The position numbers and the translations under genes were made by a program. Shown here piece by piece: positions 35,479 through 49,119 of a stretch of DNA of 64,000 nucleotides. Numbering within the stretch: position 1 is the stretch's first letter; every line of letters begins with the position of its first letter. The DNA is from Phoebastria nigripes (Eukaryota; Chordata; Aves; Procellariiformes; Diomedeidae), in NCBI GenBank assembly GCA_035582835.1, contig JAYKAV010003066.1, positions 1,608,122 through 1,672,121 on the forward strand, given 5' to 3'. The notes below the pieces were generated by a model that ran no database searches, was not told the DNA's origin, and saw only the letters and a list, made by a program, of their open reading frames with translations.

Positions 35479-38231
35479 CTGTTTAAAGAAAGCACAAAAA
35501 AAAAATATTTCCAACTAGTAACACAAGGTGGTGATATCACAATACAAAAACCCCCTGCAATTAAACAGTAAAACCTACCTCAACTTGTGTTAAAAGTCAT
35601 AAGACATTGCAGTTCTTTCCCAAAACTGCTAAGACTAAAAAACAGCAATCCAGAAAAATAATCATTCATATCAGATTGTTCTCATGGAAGCCAGGCTACT
35701 GCACACAAAGTACAGGTGGAAACCATGGAAGGCACTAAGTGAATATTAGATTTCCTAGTAGATTTTACTATATCTTTATTACAACAAAAATAAGTAGGCC
35801 TTTAGAGGGAAAACCATTACCAACAGAAGGATTAAATCAGGATCCGTCAAGTAGAATCTACTTCCCTAAAAGCAAGTGGGCAAGGAATTACACACACTTT
35901 AGTTACACAGGTATGTATTTTCATAAATATATAAATTAATATGTATATTAATTACATTTACATATTAATATGTACACACACAGTAAGTCTGGTTGGGGAA
36001 GTTACTTGTGGGCTGCCAGAAGTTAACTGCTTTTCTGCAGTAATTGTTCTTTGATTGTTCTTTTGACATATTAATGGATTTTACTCTCCAGATGCATTTT
36101 GACCAGTTTAAACCTACTGTGAAGTTGTGCGTGATAACCAAAGGGTACTTCACTCCACCCTTCCTCACCTCCCATCTCCCCATACATAAACTCTCCTAGA
36201 ATCCTGCTTCTGTACCCATCTGTATTGGTGTAACTCAATCCGAGTGCAGCTATACTGGTATAGAAATCAGAGATTTATTTCCATCTTCTGCAAAGAAGGA
36301 ACTAAGAATAACTAAGATTATAAATGTAACAGCATGCCTGTTTTACACAGCAGAGCTATCAGATTTTATAAATGCCTGTGTATGTATGTATATATACTAT
36401 TCATTTATTTATTTCATTGCAACAGTTAACCAGTATTGCAAAAACAGGTATACCAATAAAAACATTCAGGGTACAAACAGTAAGGTCCTAAACGACTGCA
36501 TGTCTCAGGAGTGGTAATGCTGTGCATTGCACCTACAAGTTTCCTCTAAATCAAGGATGGGAAAGCAATCTCAAGTACAAAAGAAATTCCTGTTTTTCTT
36601 TAGTTTCCAGATACACATACACATTTCTCAGAGAACGAGCAGCAAAAGCGTATGACAAATGTTCTTTATGAATGACTGCATGATCACTTTCCCACATCAA
36701 GAACTGGGAAAACTAATATCCATAATTCAATTGCAATATGCAGAGCTCACAAACCGCCTGGTATAAGTCATAGAAGGAAAACATCAAAGGGTACCACAGA
36801 TACTGTGTAAGACCTAGCTGAACCTAACTTTGAACATGCCCAAGTATTATTCCAATTGGATAGCCTCATACTGAGAAGGATTGAACCTGATTTTCTTCTC
36901 CACAAGTAGCACAGGGGACTTAACAGATTTAGAAAACAAAGTACTAAGCCTTTGTTCTTACTTAAAAACATGCATCTGAACACCTCGCAAAAACTGCTAC
37001 ATCTTTGCTGGGAGACTGAGGTACAGAAAAGAACATTAATAAATATACACAGGTCTCCAATTTCAATTAAACCAGTGTTTGAATATAAATACGCATGACC
37101 ACGATAGAGTCTGGCAGAAAGTAGATGAGAAGATCCTGCTTTGCCAGTCCAGCTTGACAGGACTAAATCTTCAACAACATATTCAAGAAATGTTCCACAT
37201 CTCCAAATATTCTTAAGGTAGCTGGGAATAGATGAGATTTCAAAAACAAAACAGAACAAAAACAACAAAAACAACCCCCCCCACTTTCAAACCTCTCAAC
37301 ATGAGGGTTGAGCTTATATTTAATAACTGCACCTGGAGGTCATACAACATACATGCCCCACTCTCTTGGGCTGAAAAACAGCCCATGGGATTTCTTCCTG
37401 AAATCTTGGTTTTTACAGAGCAACCTATGCGTGAAAAGCACCTACTGTGCTGCTATGGCATACCGATGTTTCTCAGCATGCTGCTAAAGACGAAGAAACA
37501 TGCAACTATTATATTCATCACTTTCTTACTTCACCATATCACCTCCTACTCTATTGACTTGTCCCAGCTATCCGCCAAAGCCTTTAGACCATAAGCTCCC
37601 TCCTTCCAAAAAAAGACTGCCATTTATAGAATCATAGAATCATTTAGGTTGGAAAAGACCCTTAAGATCATTGAGTCCAACCGTTAACCTAACACTACCA
37701 AGTCTACCACTAAACCATGTCGCTAAGTGCCATGTCTACAGGTCTTTTAAGTACCTCCAGGGATGGCAACTCAACCAGTTCCTTCGGCAGCCTGTTCCAA
37801 TGCCTGACAACCCTTTCAGTGAAGAATTGTTTCCTAATATCCAATCTAAACCACCCCTGGCGCAACTTGAGGCCATTTCCTCTCGTCCTATCACTTGCTA
37901 CTCGGGAGAAGAGACCGACACCCACCTGGCTACAACCTCCTTTCAGGTAGTTGTAGAGAGCAATAAGGTCTCCCCTCAGCCTCCTTTTCTCCTTCTGGGC
38001 TAAACAACCCCAGTTCCCTCAGCCGCTCTTCATAAGAGTTGTTCTCTTGTTTGCTTGTGTCTAATCAATCTGCTAATCCAATCAATCTGTGTAATCCATC
38101 TGCTTTTGATTTTAAGCATTGCTGCCCTCAAAATATTAGGAAATTATAAATATCAACTAGTTGCGATTTTGCTAAGTACTTAACTGTTCCAAAACTCAGC
38201 AAACAAACTCAAGACAGACAGGCATGCTTAC
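35479..38231 (-). other. SEPTIN10: SEPTIN10 intron containing a CR1 copy
   Basis: This intron separates the two coiled-coil exons. Apart from the CR1 fragment at 37627-38046, I see only unique AT-rich sequence and short T/A runs. Open frames on either strand lack recognisable motifs. Confidence 0.8.
37627..38046 (-). mobile_element. CR1 LINE 3' fragment in SEPTIN10 intron
   Basis: The + strand begins ATAGAATCATAGAATCATTT and AGGTTGGAAAAGACCCTTAA, a reversed CR1 3' end. The minus strand encodes [20 protein letters not shown] and, at its 5' end, an [14 protein letters not shown] block. It is clearly diverged from the 22 and 32 kb copies and so from another subfamily or older. It is in the same orientation as SEPTIN10. 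Confidence 0.93.
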
Positions 38232-38364
38232 CTGTTGCTCTGCTTCTTTCAATATTGCTTCTTTCTCCTTCACTCTCTGCACAAACTGTTGCCTCATCTC
38301 CTCCTCTTTTCTTTGCAGTTCAAGGTAGAACTCGTGCCTCTTTGCCTCATAGGCTTCCTGTAGA
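38232..38364 (-). CDS. SEPTIN10: SEPTIN10 exon: start of C-terminal coiled coil
   Basis: The exon follows the acceptor TTTGGACTTCAG and completes a split serine codon, then reads [38 protein letters not shown] and KEAEQQ before GTAAGC. The segment links the septin unique element to the coiled coil and is highly characteristic of the SEPT6 group (EAKRHEF...[13 protein letters not shown]). It ends in phase 0. The intron 5' of it, about 8.2 kb, is the largest in the core gene. Confidence 0.95.
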
Positions 38365-41300
38365 CTGAAGTCCAAAAATGTAAGCAAGTCTCCAGTACGC
38401 TGCTTTATTCAATGTGGAAAACCAACAATCTGGAACATTATTTAAACAATTAATATTCATCTGAAATATTAATTTCTACAGCTTCCCACATAAAAATTCA
38501 TAAACGAACCTAAACAGAAGCAAGCATCTTACCTTTCTAAATTTTTATTTAATTAAACAACCCTGAGTAAAATTATTTATGTTAACAGCTCCTGGCCAAT
38601 TTACATTTCAAAGTAAATACAGCATTTTAGGAATCTCATGTTCTAAAAGCCTTGAGTTATAACTTTCTGCCTCCAACATGCAGAACCTTCTTCTTTAAGT
38701 TACTTATTAATAAGACACCGAAATTGCCAGAAAAATCCCCCAAAATTTCCGCACTGTGAAACCTCAGTCTTAAAATAGGACATTACAAAAACAATGCATC
38801 TGGAGCATTAACACAACAAACTGATTATTCCTATATGAAAAAGGAAGGAAAATAACAGGACCTTCAAAATATACTGCATTCTCTTTATGTAATGTTGAAA
38901 TTTAAATATGGCAGAGTTACATTAATATAGAAGAAATAAAATTTCCTAAGTAGTTCAACATCCAAAAGATAGGGTTACTTTCCAACATGCATCAACCAAA
39001 ACCTCAAGACTGCTTGTTTTTTCCTGAATCCTCTCTCCCAGAAGCTAATATACTGCTCACATACCACACTTATATTTGGAATTATATAGGAGGTGTAAAT
39101 TAGTTCAGATCATTGAGCAAATATCTGGCAACAGAACAAAACAGCAAGTAATTAAAACATTTTTTTCTTTTAAATCAATGCCTCCCTTCTCTTTTTATTG
39201 AAAAAAGTTACTCTACTAGACATTTCAGTACACAAGACAATTTTTTTCCTCCAAACAACAGGTACTTGAAATTGAGAAACTTCTTTCATATCAGAGCATA
39301 TCATAGCAAATTAAAGATGCTGGTAATTTATTCATACACTACTAGAGGTTTGACATTTTCGAGGTGTATACTACCACTGCTATCACCACAGTGCTGGCAG
39401 GAGAAGTTCTGCTTTTCAGGGAGAAAGGAATGGAGCTTGCACACAGATGTATCTCATACACCAAAGAGCACACTACCTTTGAAAAGCATACCTGCTTGAT
39501 GACACAAGTTCTTCCAACAAAACATTTACCACTATCTTCTCTAAGTCACAAGATTCCAGAGAGGCAGAACTGGTGGATCAGAGCTGTGCTAATGGTTATT
39601 ACAAAAACAACAGGATCTGTCCAGTATCTTGTAGGACATAGGGCTTATGAATAGATCAAAACATGGATAACGTTCTAGCTCTTTATTCTGGAGCTATTCT
39701 CTTAACACCATTCATCTCTTCTAACACTTCCTGAGTGCTGACTAGTCAGCCTTTCTCAGCTATCATGAGTTACTGTCCTTTGCCAGGCATCTCATGCCTT
39801 CCACTCTGATGTAAAATAAATATATATGTATATCAAATATTTAAATTTGCTTTATATTTTTAATACACATACACACTTTTGTACCAGTTTTTAAGTCTCA
39901 TCTTTTACTCTTTCTATTAAAACAGTTTATAAATGGAAAGACTTACAAAAAAGGACATCTAAAAACGTAATGATTNAGAGCAACAGTAAGCTTAAACAGC
40001 TCTCTTCTATATTTAAATTTATGATGGTTGGGCAGTTTCTCAATTCTAAAGTTTCTTATTTGTATTCAAAATATAATCTAAAGAGAGAGAAGAATCATCT
40101 TGAAATTGCACATGCAGACTTAATGTTTGTAAGATCTCAAGGTCAGAGCACTTTTCCTATTCTATCTTATTTGAGCAATAGATTGCAACAAAACAAATTT
40201 GGAAGAACAACCTCTTTCTTTTTTTTTTTTTTTTAATCAGCTGTGAAGTAACTTAGGTCATCCTGAAATTGTATCTACCATATGAAACGAGGGCATGGTT
40301 TTCACACAGTATGTTAATTCACACTATCTTTAAGTTTAGCCAGCATATGTAGTAACAATAAAGCTACAGCACAGGTTTTTCAAGTGCTAGCAAACTCCCT
40401 ACATGCACTTTTGGGCCCTGTGTCAGTTCTGCTAGCTAACATGCTGCCTTTCAGTGCAATAAAGCTGCTAGAGCAAACGCTAGACTAAGCTAACATGCTG
40501 CAATNGCACCTTCATTTCATTATGTGGATATCTTTAGACTCAACCTAAGCTAGTTTATCAGGTAAAAGCAATTTTGTCTTGAAATAAGTAAAAGATTAAC
40601 TTTGAAGACACTGGATTTACTAAGTAATCAAATTACATGTATAAAGAAGAGGAGAAATAAAAGTGTATTTTTTAAATCCCCCTCCCCCTGGACTGAATTG
40701 TTCTGGAAATCACAAAGATGAAATTAAAACAACTTTCCTCTTCTGTGTTTGGCATATCAGCAACATAATGATCCAAACAGTCTTTGGTTTTAGAAGGTTT
40801 GAGGAGGAGGGGAAAATAGTTCACCAGATCTTAAGCCAATCCTTTCAACATTACTGCATCCGTTGCTCACAGTAAAACAGTTTTCCATTTACCTGAAGAC
40901 TGGTTTCACTGCTTCTCATATAGCATATTATGAAAATCAAATTTACAGGTTCTCTCATTCTTCTGGGTTGGACCCCTAGAATTTTATACTCTGTACAAAA
41001 CCACTTGCAAAATTAAGATGTTAAAGATAATTATTTAAATAATGTATTCTTACTGAGGTTTTGGAGGAAGGGAAGGGATTGTGAAGAAAGCCTACACCTT
41101 ACTAATCCATTACATACCTCATAATAGCACTATCACCTACCTTTCTACAGAAGCATAGCTGTGACACACAGTTTTTCTATCTGCGTAAGACTTAGAACAT
41201 GGAAGCCTAAATATAAAGATGCAAATCAAACATGTTATGTTCATAAATAAAGACTCTGATTGAAGTGAATTCAACTCTCAGTGGAACACAATGTTTGTGC

Positions 41301-44300
41301 GCTTTGAACAACACAGATATTTACACAATATTTTACAGTTTTTTCATTTACATTTAAAAAAGCTTTCAAATTTGAAAACTACACTTGTAACTTTTTGCAT
41401 AACATTTCACTATCAATTAAGGTATATCAGAAAAACTAAAAAATTTAAAAGTTAACTAGTGGCAGGTATTTTTAGCATGGTCCCTTGACTCGGTGAACTA
41501 CCTAAGTTGATATTAAGCAACACTAAGGACGTGGTAGATCTAAATAATTACCATTTTCCCAGTGAAGGCATGAAAAATTCAGAGTTTGGATGCAGTTCAG
41601 TCTTACCATAAGGAGGTTAAAATATTTAGCTCAAATGCAAAGGTCTGCAGTTGGTCAGATGAACTCCATTCCCAAGCAACTTCTTAAGAAAGAAGTCTAG
41701 TAGCCTTTCAGATATTAGGTTTCCNTTCTTAGAAAAGACAACTACAGTCATATCAACCTTCCTCTACATGTGAACTTATTCACATNACTGAATCCTTCCT
41801 GTTTTTCTGTCATCATCCTCAAAATAGACTGAAAAATAAACATGTTTTTGTTCGAGAACTGCAAGGTCTGAATATCCCAGTTTCAGGGAGGAATAAAGCA
41901 CGGAATACATGATTGCTCACATATCGACGAACTGAGATGTTTANGTTACAATTACGTTCAACTGCAATTATGATGAAGAACAAATTGTAATTATGAGCAC
42001 AGAAAAACAACTAAACCAGAGAATGATTAACATCAGAGAATCCAAATATGCAAGCATACAGCCTGAATATCACTCTTCAGCTTTTTTCAACAGACCTTTG
42101 CCTATTATTTTTCTTATTTCAAAACACGAATGTCCCCTTAAGCAACAACATAGCTTAGACTGGAAAATGGACTTACAAAATGTCCAACTTCAAAACAGCA
42201 GTAATTCTCTCCTCCCTTGCAAACACCTAAGCTTACTAGGTGTGTATATATTTAGAATTTTGTTTGGCTGGAAGCACTCTTCATTGTCTAGTTTTCTGTT
42301 TTCAACTATCCCAAATTTTTCCATTCGGGACATCTCGGCAATTATCTCTTGCTGAGATTGACCTGAAACTAGGAATTCATGTTCCTAATGGACATAATTG
42401 GACCATCAAAAAGGCAGGACTAGACCATCCACACAAAAAAGGTCTATCTTTACTTTTCAACAACAAAGAAATGCAAATCCCAATTTTAAGTATTAAAAAA
42501 TTATAATAAAAGCACTTCCTGGATTTTACATCCAACAGATACTGCATAAAATGCATAAACCATCCCCCCAAATACTCTGCTATCCATTGACTTCATTACA
42601 TAAATTTTGCCATAACAGGCTTTCCAAGTCCATTCCCGATGGGCTGCTTTTCATGGCTTGGAAATCAAATTATACCTATATGACTAAGTTTAGCCTTAGA
42701 TGGTATTCTATTTATTCCCTGAAGCACCATATGGTGGATTCTTCATTTTTAAAGTGATTTACCACATGTTGTATTTTAATCTGATATGGTACATACGTGA
42801 CTGTAATTCTCATGACTTTTTGGAATGATACCCCACTATAAGACTGAACTTTTCATAAAACAGTTTTGTCTATTGTTTTTGCAAGGTATATAAATGAGAT
42901 TAAGTAAGTTCCCAATTACCCATTAATTTAAGTTATGCTAATTATTGATATCCAATTTAAATAAATAATGGTTTGATAAAATGCCAGTATAAACCAGGTG
43001 TCCTGAAAGCAGCAGAATTAATAGCCCAAATTCCTATGGATGATTTTATGCTCTATTCTCTCAATGACTGTAATACGAAAGTCCTGCCTACATCCTTACA
43101 CCTTTTTAACTATACAACTAGTGTCCCTCCACACTTCCTAAATATTCTTTACTTATTGTGAGTACTCGTGTGGATCTTTCACGTGCAGTAGCCTTAGCTA
43201 CTTCCAAATCACCCATGACCTTCTCATCCTACTGCAGTACTGCCAAGCTCCCAAGAGTTTCAGAAGACAGTACTTCATTCAGAGGTAATGATTTACTGAC
43301 AATAAATGCACATTGGCTGACCAACAACTGGTAGGAGCAGAGGTTGAATGCTTTTCCTGCAGTGAGAACACTAACCANGTAATCCCCTGGAAGCATCCAA
43401 CCCTTTACTGAAGTTTGAAAATGGAGAGTTGGTTCATAAGTTATTAGGGAGAGACTAAGACTGATCATGTAAACTTCATTTTCCCTGGAAATCTGGTTAA
43501 TGAAAAAGTTAATTCTTAGAATGCAATTGCAAATAAACAAATTAAAAAGTTNTTATGACACAAATTCACAAAAAATATAGGATTAAGGAATAGGTATTTT
43601 TAAAAGCGTACATGACACAGTCACTTCAGACTACTACTATCTTCATTTTCCCTCCTCACACCTAGTAATAAAGATGCAAATATATTTTTCTGTTGTGTGC
43701 TGAAACCACCTCTTTCCATGTCTCCCATAAAAAAATAAAGCTTGCCAACATGTTTTTTTCACATGTAAGAGTGAAAGCCTTTACAGATGTATGCCCACAA
43801 CCTATCTCACAAGGTAGCTGAAAATCCAAGAATTACTGGTTTTGCTTTGCAGTGGCGTACAATTTTGGATAAATAAACTAGTTGTACTTTTAAATCCGAA
43901 AGAGTGATACAGGAACTTCACAGGCAGTTTTTTCATGACATGTGAAAAGGCAGGGCATGTTAGCTACTCAGGTGTCAATGTTCAAATGCTACAAACCCCA
44001 GTGCAGTAAAATCAGCCAATTATTCAAGTCTAGCAGAAATTTCCTAAATTTACATAAAATAACCCAATTCAGATTACCAAATTTAGTATGTAGACAGCTA
44101 CATCACAGGCACAAAATATGACTTCTCAACATGCATTTTGATCATTATTTACACAAGTAGCATGAAATTTTAATCATCAGTCATATACTGCTATGCAATA
44201 TTAACTATACTTTAAAACTACAGCTCTTAGAATCCATGTGTATATATTGTAAACATCTTTAAGGACAAAGAGGATGACAATTTAGTAACACATTTTTGCC

Positions 44301-46559
44301 TAGAAGAACAGGGTAGTCCCTATTCTGAAAGATATTTAAATTTACAAGTCAGCAAAATGGGAAGCACTGAACTTCCTCTATGCACTGCTGAGGATGACAC
44401 TTTTTATCGTTTCCTCAGTAGCTTCATAAAACGCCTTATGGGTAAGGCTACATTAGTCTGCTAATTACACTACATACAGATCCTCTAAATCCTCTTCCCT
44501 TCCGTATCATAAAATGTCTCTCCCAAAAGACCAAATGCCTTCTTTTTAGACCTCAGTGTCATTCACTATGCCATATAACTGAGGGACAACCACACATCCC
44601 AGATCCAGTCCCACTTTTCTCTTCCTGTCGCAGTAAATCTGGGAAAAAGTTAATTTTTCTAGATTCTTACGGAATCTATTCTCATCTTTCCAAAACAATG
44701 ACATTTTCAATAGATGCAATTTACCAAAACTAATTATTAAGTGTATTGTCTTGCCACAAAGCTCTCAATAAACTGACATTTAGTGGGCCATACATAAAAA
44801 CTACACACCAGAGGGAACTTAGCTTTTCTGTATCTCCACGAAGCAATCCATTTCTAAACCAACTTCTGAAGTGTAAAATACTATGACATTCTGATACAAA
44901 CCTGCCACTTTATACCGTTAGTAAAATGCAAACTGTTCAGGGGTTTTACAAAGACGATTCTTGTGTTTGTGGAAGAAAACAGTTCTGTGGATGATCATTT
45001 TTATAATTTAACTCGTATCTCGAGATGGTTGTATATTGTGAGATTCAAGGTCAGAAAAGCCAAAGGTACTGCGGTCAATATTGCCATGAACAAATCTCTA
45101 AAAAAAAGCTTTCCCTAGACAAAGATAACAAGATATAAGCTGTTAGTGCATGTTCTTAAACTTAAACCTAAACCCAATGAAAAGTCTATGGTCAGTTTCA
45201 GTTGGTTTTAAACCTCATTCACCTTTGGTTCTCTGTTTATGAAAAGGATTTATTCCTTTCTTGTTAAGTCAAGAGAAATGTCACTGTGATTCATGGTCAG
45301 CTCAAGATCATCTAAATGAACTAATCTTTAAATGCGCCTTGACATTAAGTCTTCAGGAAGAAGCGCCCACATCCAGCATCTTCCTTCGCCATGTTAATCT
45401 TATTTAATTATTATTGCTTGAACAATATATAAATTAGACCTAGTCAAAGCGAAGGAAATGCTGCTCCATCAACACTCTATGAGTTACAGTAACTGCAACT
45501 GCCTTAGAACTTCTGTGCAAAGTACAGGTAAAAGCAAAGAATTTAAGCCACTAAAAACAACTATTTGGAGGGAAGCCATTTAAGTCATTTATTTTTACCA
45601 GAACAGAATGGCTAAAGACAGTCTGATCACTAAGTAAAACAAGAAGAAAACAAACCAGTTGGTTCAAAGCACTAGAAACTGTTTTTAATGCAAAGTCATA
45701 TTTTGTTTTCATGTCTGGTTTAATTTGGTATTTCCCACCATGACTATGCAATAATAGCACTTTGCTGAACTGTGAAGGCTTGAACAACTCCTGAAGCATC
45801 AGTTCTCCCCCATCAGGGTTCTAACCACTTACAAAATACAGTCCCATGCATAAAACAACCAAAGGAAGTTGGAAGAGGGAGAGGGAGATGACAGAATTGG
45901 AAATAAAAGATTAAACAAACTGGATATAGAAATTGTAAATACCTCCTGCAGAAAGCGGCTTTACTACATGAAACAACCGAGTGTCTCTAACCCTCTGCTT
46001 AACTTTCCTTTGGAATCCTCTATTAACTTCCTACAGTCTAGCAAGAGATTTCTTGACCTGAAAAGGCTAGACATTTGTTATTATGGCAGATAATGTGGGA
46101 AGCCAACAGCGTAACCAATGATTTTGTAAAAGTTTTTGCTTCAGTTCCTTCTGAAATTTGAGTCCAACCAAACCATTGTTCAGAATCAGTCATTATTAAG
46201 AGAGAAAGTAAAACAGCATGCTAATATATAATGAAAATAATTTAAAAGGCATAAAGTGCATGTACCTGAAGAAAATTTACATTCTCCATGACAAAAATTA
46301 AAATCCCCAGGTTTATTCTAAAAGAGAAAGATTTCAGAAATACAACTAGCTTGTATGCCTTTAAAAGCAATGCTCATATAATCCCAATCTTCTCCATGAA
46401 GATAACTGAATGAACTGCTACATACTTACTCTGATTAAAAAAAGCCCAATTCTTTCCCTCCCCTATTCTATGTATGAACACTGCTCTGTATTGGGTTGAT
46501 ACAGTCAAATGTGAAGTGAATGGATGCTGAAAGCAAGTGCTGCACATGGAGTCCGTTAC
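38365..46559 (-). other. SEPTIN10: Large SEPTIN10 intron (about 8.2 kb)
   Basis: I find no exon or CR1 copy here. The intron is AT-rich, with a T run at about 40217-40234 and several isolated N calls. The short open frames in it (for example 41993-42355 +) have no recognised motif and are what AT-rich sequence yields by chance. Confidence 0.75.
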
Positions 46560-46728
46560 CTGACTGGTTTGTTCTCAGGGCCAATGTCTCTGAAGCCCAT
46601 CTCTTCCAGTCTGCAGCGTCTGTACAACTCATAATGTCGTGCATGAGTCTGCTCTCTTAAGTCTTCCATATTTGTGCAAATAAGCATCTCGCGAAGCTTT
46701 ACAAAGTCACAGTGGTTCTCATTTTCCA
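46560..46728 (-). CDS. SEPTIN10: SEPTIN10 exon: septin unique element
   Basis: This 169-base exon begins after TTAACTGATTAG, completes a split valine codon, and reads [40 protein letters not shown] and [15 protein letters not shown]. This is the end of the septin GTPase domain plus the septin unique element, which contributes to the NC/G interfaces used for filament assembly. The HYE.YR and LREMLI blocks are typical of all septins, and [13 protein letters not shown] of the SEPT6 group. It ends in phase 2 at a GTAACG donor. Confidence 0.96.
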
Positions 46729-47302
46729 CTAATCAGTTAAAAGAGGAAGATTTTATTATTATCCACAAGTAGCAAAATTGTCAAAATATATTTTAAACAG
46801 CGTTGAGATTCATTTATTTTGTTTACTAATTATACTTCCAGGAAAAGGCATCTCGTTGTTTATTATACCTCTTATACTTCCTTATAATTTCTAATATACA
46901 CATTGAAGCACTAAATCTAAGTACTGGTGAACATGTTCCAACACGTCCTGATTTCCTGTTCGAGTTGAACAATGATAAATTTCTCGCTTTTTTTCCCCTC
47001 TTCTTTACTGACAATCATAAAACTTTGAAATTTGGTAGTGCTAGAGGCACTGCCACCATACTAACCTACCTAAATATTACATGCACCGTCTCATAGCTTG
47101 ATTCCAGGGATGCATCAGTGCGGATGAAACTACCAGTTAGTGCATACCTCAAGTATTAATTGCTAAACTCCTTAAACTGTTAATCCAAAATACAATCAAT
47201 ATGGCATCAGTGGATAATACCAGCCCCTTTTAGTATTGGTGAATTTTATAATTCAACAACAACCACAAAAATATCTAAAAATACCTTTGAGAATTCATTT
47301 AC
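46729..47302 (-). other. SEPTIN10: Short SEPTIN10 intron
   Basis: This is a 574-base AT-rich intron between the GTPase-domain exons, with no feature seen. Confidence 0.85.
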
Positions 47303-47399
47303 CTTGTACAATGCCCCAAGGGTACTGACGAGCTCTCACCATTTTGTTTCCAATTTTCACCTCTTCAGTACTTCCTACTACGGCAAATGGCAAATGCCC
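47303..47399 (-). CDS. SEPTIN10: SEPTIN10 exon: GTPase domain, beta-meander region
   Basis: This 97-base exon follows an acceptor ending CTCTTACAG. It reads [20 protein letters not shown] and [12 protein letters not shown], and ends one base into a codon at a GTAAAT donor. The LPFAVVGS and RQYPWG blocks are conserved septin GTPase-domain landmarks. RARQYPWG includes the tryptophan-glycine segment near the G-interface. Confidence 0.95.
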
Positions 47400-48957
47400 C
47401 TGTAAGAGTCACACCAATACAGTCTTATCTCTCCACATTCTTATGTCAGAACTGAAAAGCAAACACTTCAGAAATAAATTAGGGAGAAAAAACACCATTT
47501 CAGGAAAAGCCAACAGGGAGTTTCACACCAAAAACCACTTTGAAGAGATCAGTAGCTAGTCAAACTGCTGATACAAAAGTCAAGCTACAATAACAAAACC
47601 GGGAGGAGCGGTTGATAGACCAGATGGGTGTGCTGCCAATTCGGAGGAACCTCGACAGGCTGGAGAAATGGGCCAACAGGAATCTCATTCAAGTTCAAAC
47701 GAGAGCAATGCCAAGTCCTGCACGTCAGGAGGAATAACCCCATGCTCCAGNACATGCTGGGGGCCGACTGTCTGGAAAGGCACTTTGCAGAAAAAGACGT
47801 GGGGTTCCTGGTGGACAACAGGTTGGACCTGATTCAGCAGGTTTGTCCCAGTGGCAAAGGCGGCCGACTACATCCTGAACTGCATTAGGAGGAGTATCAG
47901 CAGTAAATAGAAAGCCACTCTAGAACATATCCCTCTGATTCGCATTCAGCCAGAGTTCATATCCCCAGTAACAGTCATGAGACGATCACAGGTTTGAACC
48001 CGAGGTATGGTTACTGCTGTGGGCTTGGCCAAATGGCCAGAAATACAGACTGGGTACTGACTGTCTGCATGCTGGACCACAACAACTGACCAAATAAAAA
48101 GAAAATATCATTAACTAGAAAATAATTCACTAGCAGAGCATGAAAGGGGTAAGTACCAGACCACCACCTCTCCCCACAGCAGAAGGACCTGTTACTGAAC
48201 GACAGCCTGCACATCCTCACTGCCTGGCACAAATGACAGAGGTTGGGACTGCAGAGCCATACACTCCAGCACGCCGGCTCCTCCTCCCTACTTCCAAACC
48301 CCAGTACATGCATCTACAAACATATGCACATGAACAGCAAATACAGAGAGAGTGCTCAAAGCAAAGACATCTAGCTTCACAAGCTTAGTTGAAGGTGGCA
48401 GATACTCCTGGGAGGATCTGAAAGGACAATAGTAAAAAAGCCAGAATTATATCTGACTTTTTAATGCCCAGAGAAAATTTGTCCTAATTTCAAATGAAAG
48501 TACTAAATAAAAGGAAAAAGCAGATGGAAAACTTGCTACCATAAAGACCAGAGAAAACTGGAGAAACGAGGCACTCGAATATCTTCCCTAACAGACGTAA
48601 GGTAGTATTTGCTGAGGAAAAGAGCAAAGCCAATCTGTCCATCTATGTTAGTAATTATATATTAATTATCCAGAAATTAGAAAAAGTATTTATGAGTGAG
48701 AACCTCTTTTCTGCTGCTGAGCCAGAAAAGAAAAAGCCTCCTAAAACAAGTGGTATCAACAGCAGAGGGACAGGAAGATTTGTGAGTGGGGAAAAAAAGC
48801 CCAAAACACACGAGCTTTTTAAGGAGAGAGAAGAATAAATAAACTTGTTACATACAAACCTATAAGCCCCAAGATAATGGTGAAAGAACAGGCATGAATC
48901 GGCATTAGAGAGTGATGCTTTAGTACTGAAATATCAATGTTTTTGTCATTTACTTAC
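47400..48957 (-). other. SEPTIN10: SEPTIN10 intron with a degraded CR1 fragment
   Basis: The intron contains an old plus-strand CR1 remnant at about 47.60-47.91 kb. No other feature is supported. Confidence 0.8.
47600..47910 (+). mobile_element. Degraded CR1 LINE fragment, internal part
   Basis: The + strand keeps CR1 ORF2 landmarks: NLDRLEKWANRN-like, then CQVLHVRRNNPML, EKDVGFLVDNRLDL and a shifted block ending in a LNCIRRSISS-like string. Frameshifts and stops show strong decay. Neither the 3' end repeats nor the RT catalytic box is present. It lies antisense within a SEPTIN10 intron. Confidence 0.85.
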
Positions 48958-49119
48958 ATTCATGATGGTATTAATATTAGAAACGGTTTCATCATCAGTT
49001 GGAAACTGGTATATCTGGACGCCATTACTAACTAATTCACTCATGATTTTGTTCTTGAATTTCTGTAGTTCGGTTTTAGAAATGCTGTCTGCTTTGCCTA
49101 TAATTGGTATAATGTTCAC
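48958..49119 (-). CDS. SEPTIN10: SEPTIN10 exon: GTPase domain with G4 motif
   Basis: This exon is 162 bases (54 codons), phase 0 at both ends, bounded by a TTAATAG acceptor and a GTAAGT donor. It reads [40 protein letters not shown] and [14 protein letters not shown]. The guanine-recognition G4 motif is GKAD here, while human SEPTIN10 and septins generally have AKAD. The lysine and aspartate that contact the base are kept. YQFPTDDE is the usual septin sequence that follows. Confidence 0.96.
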
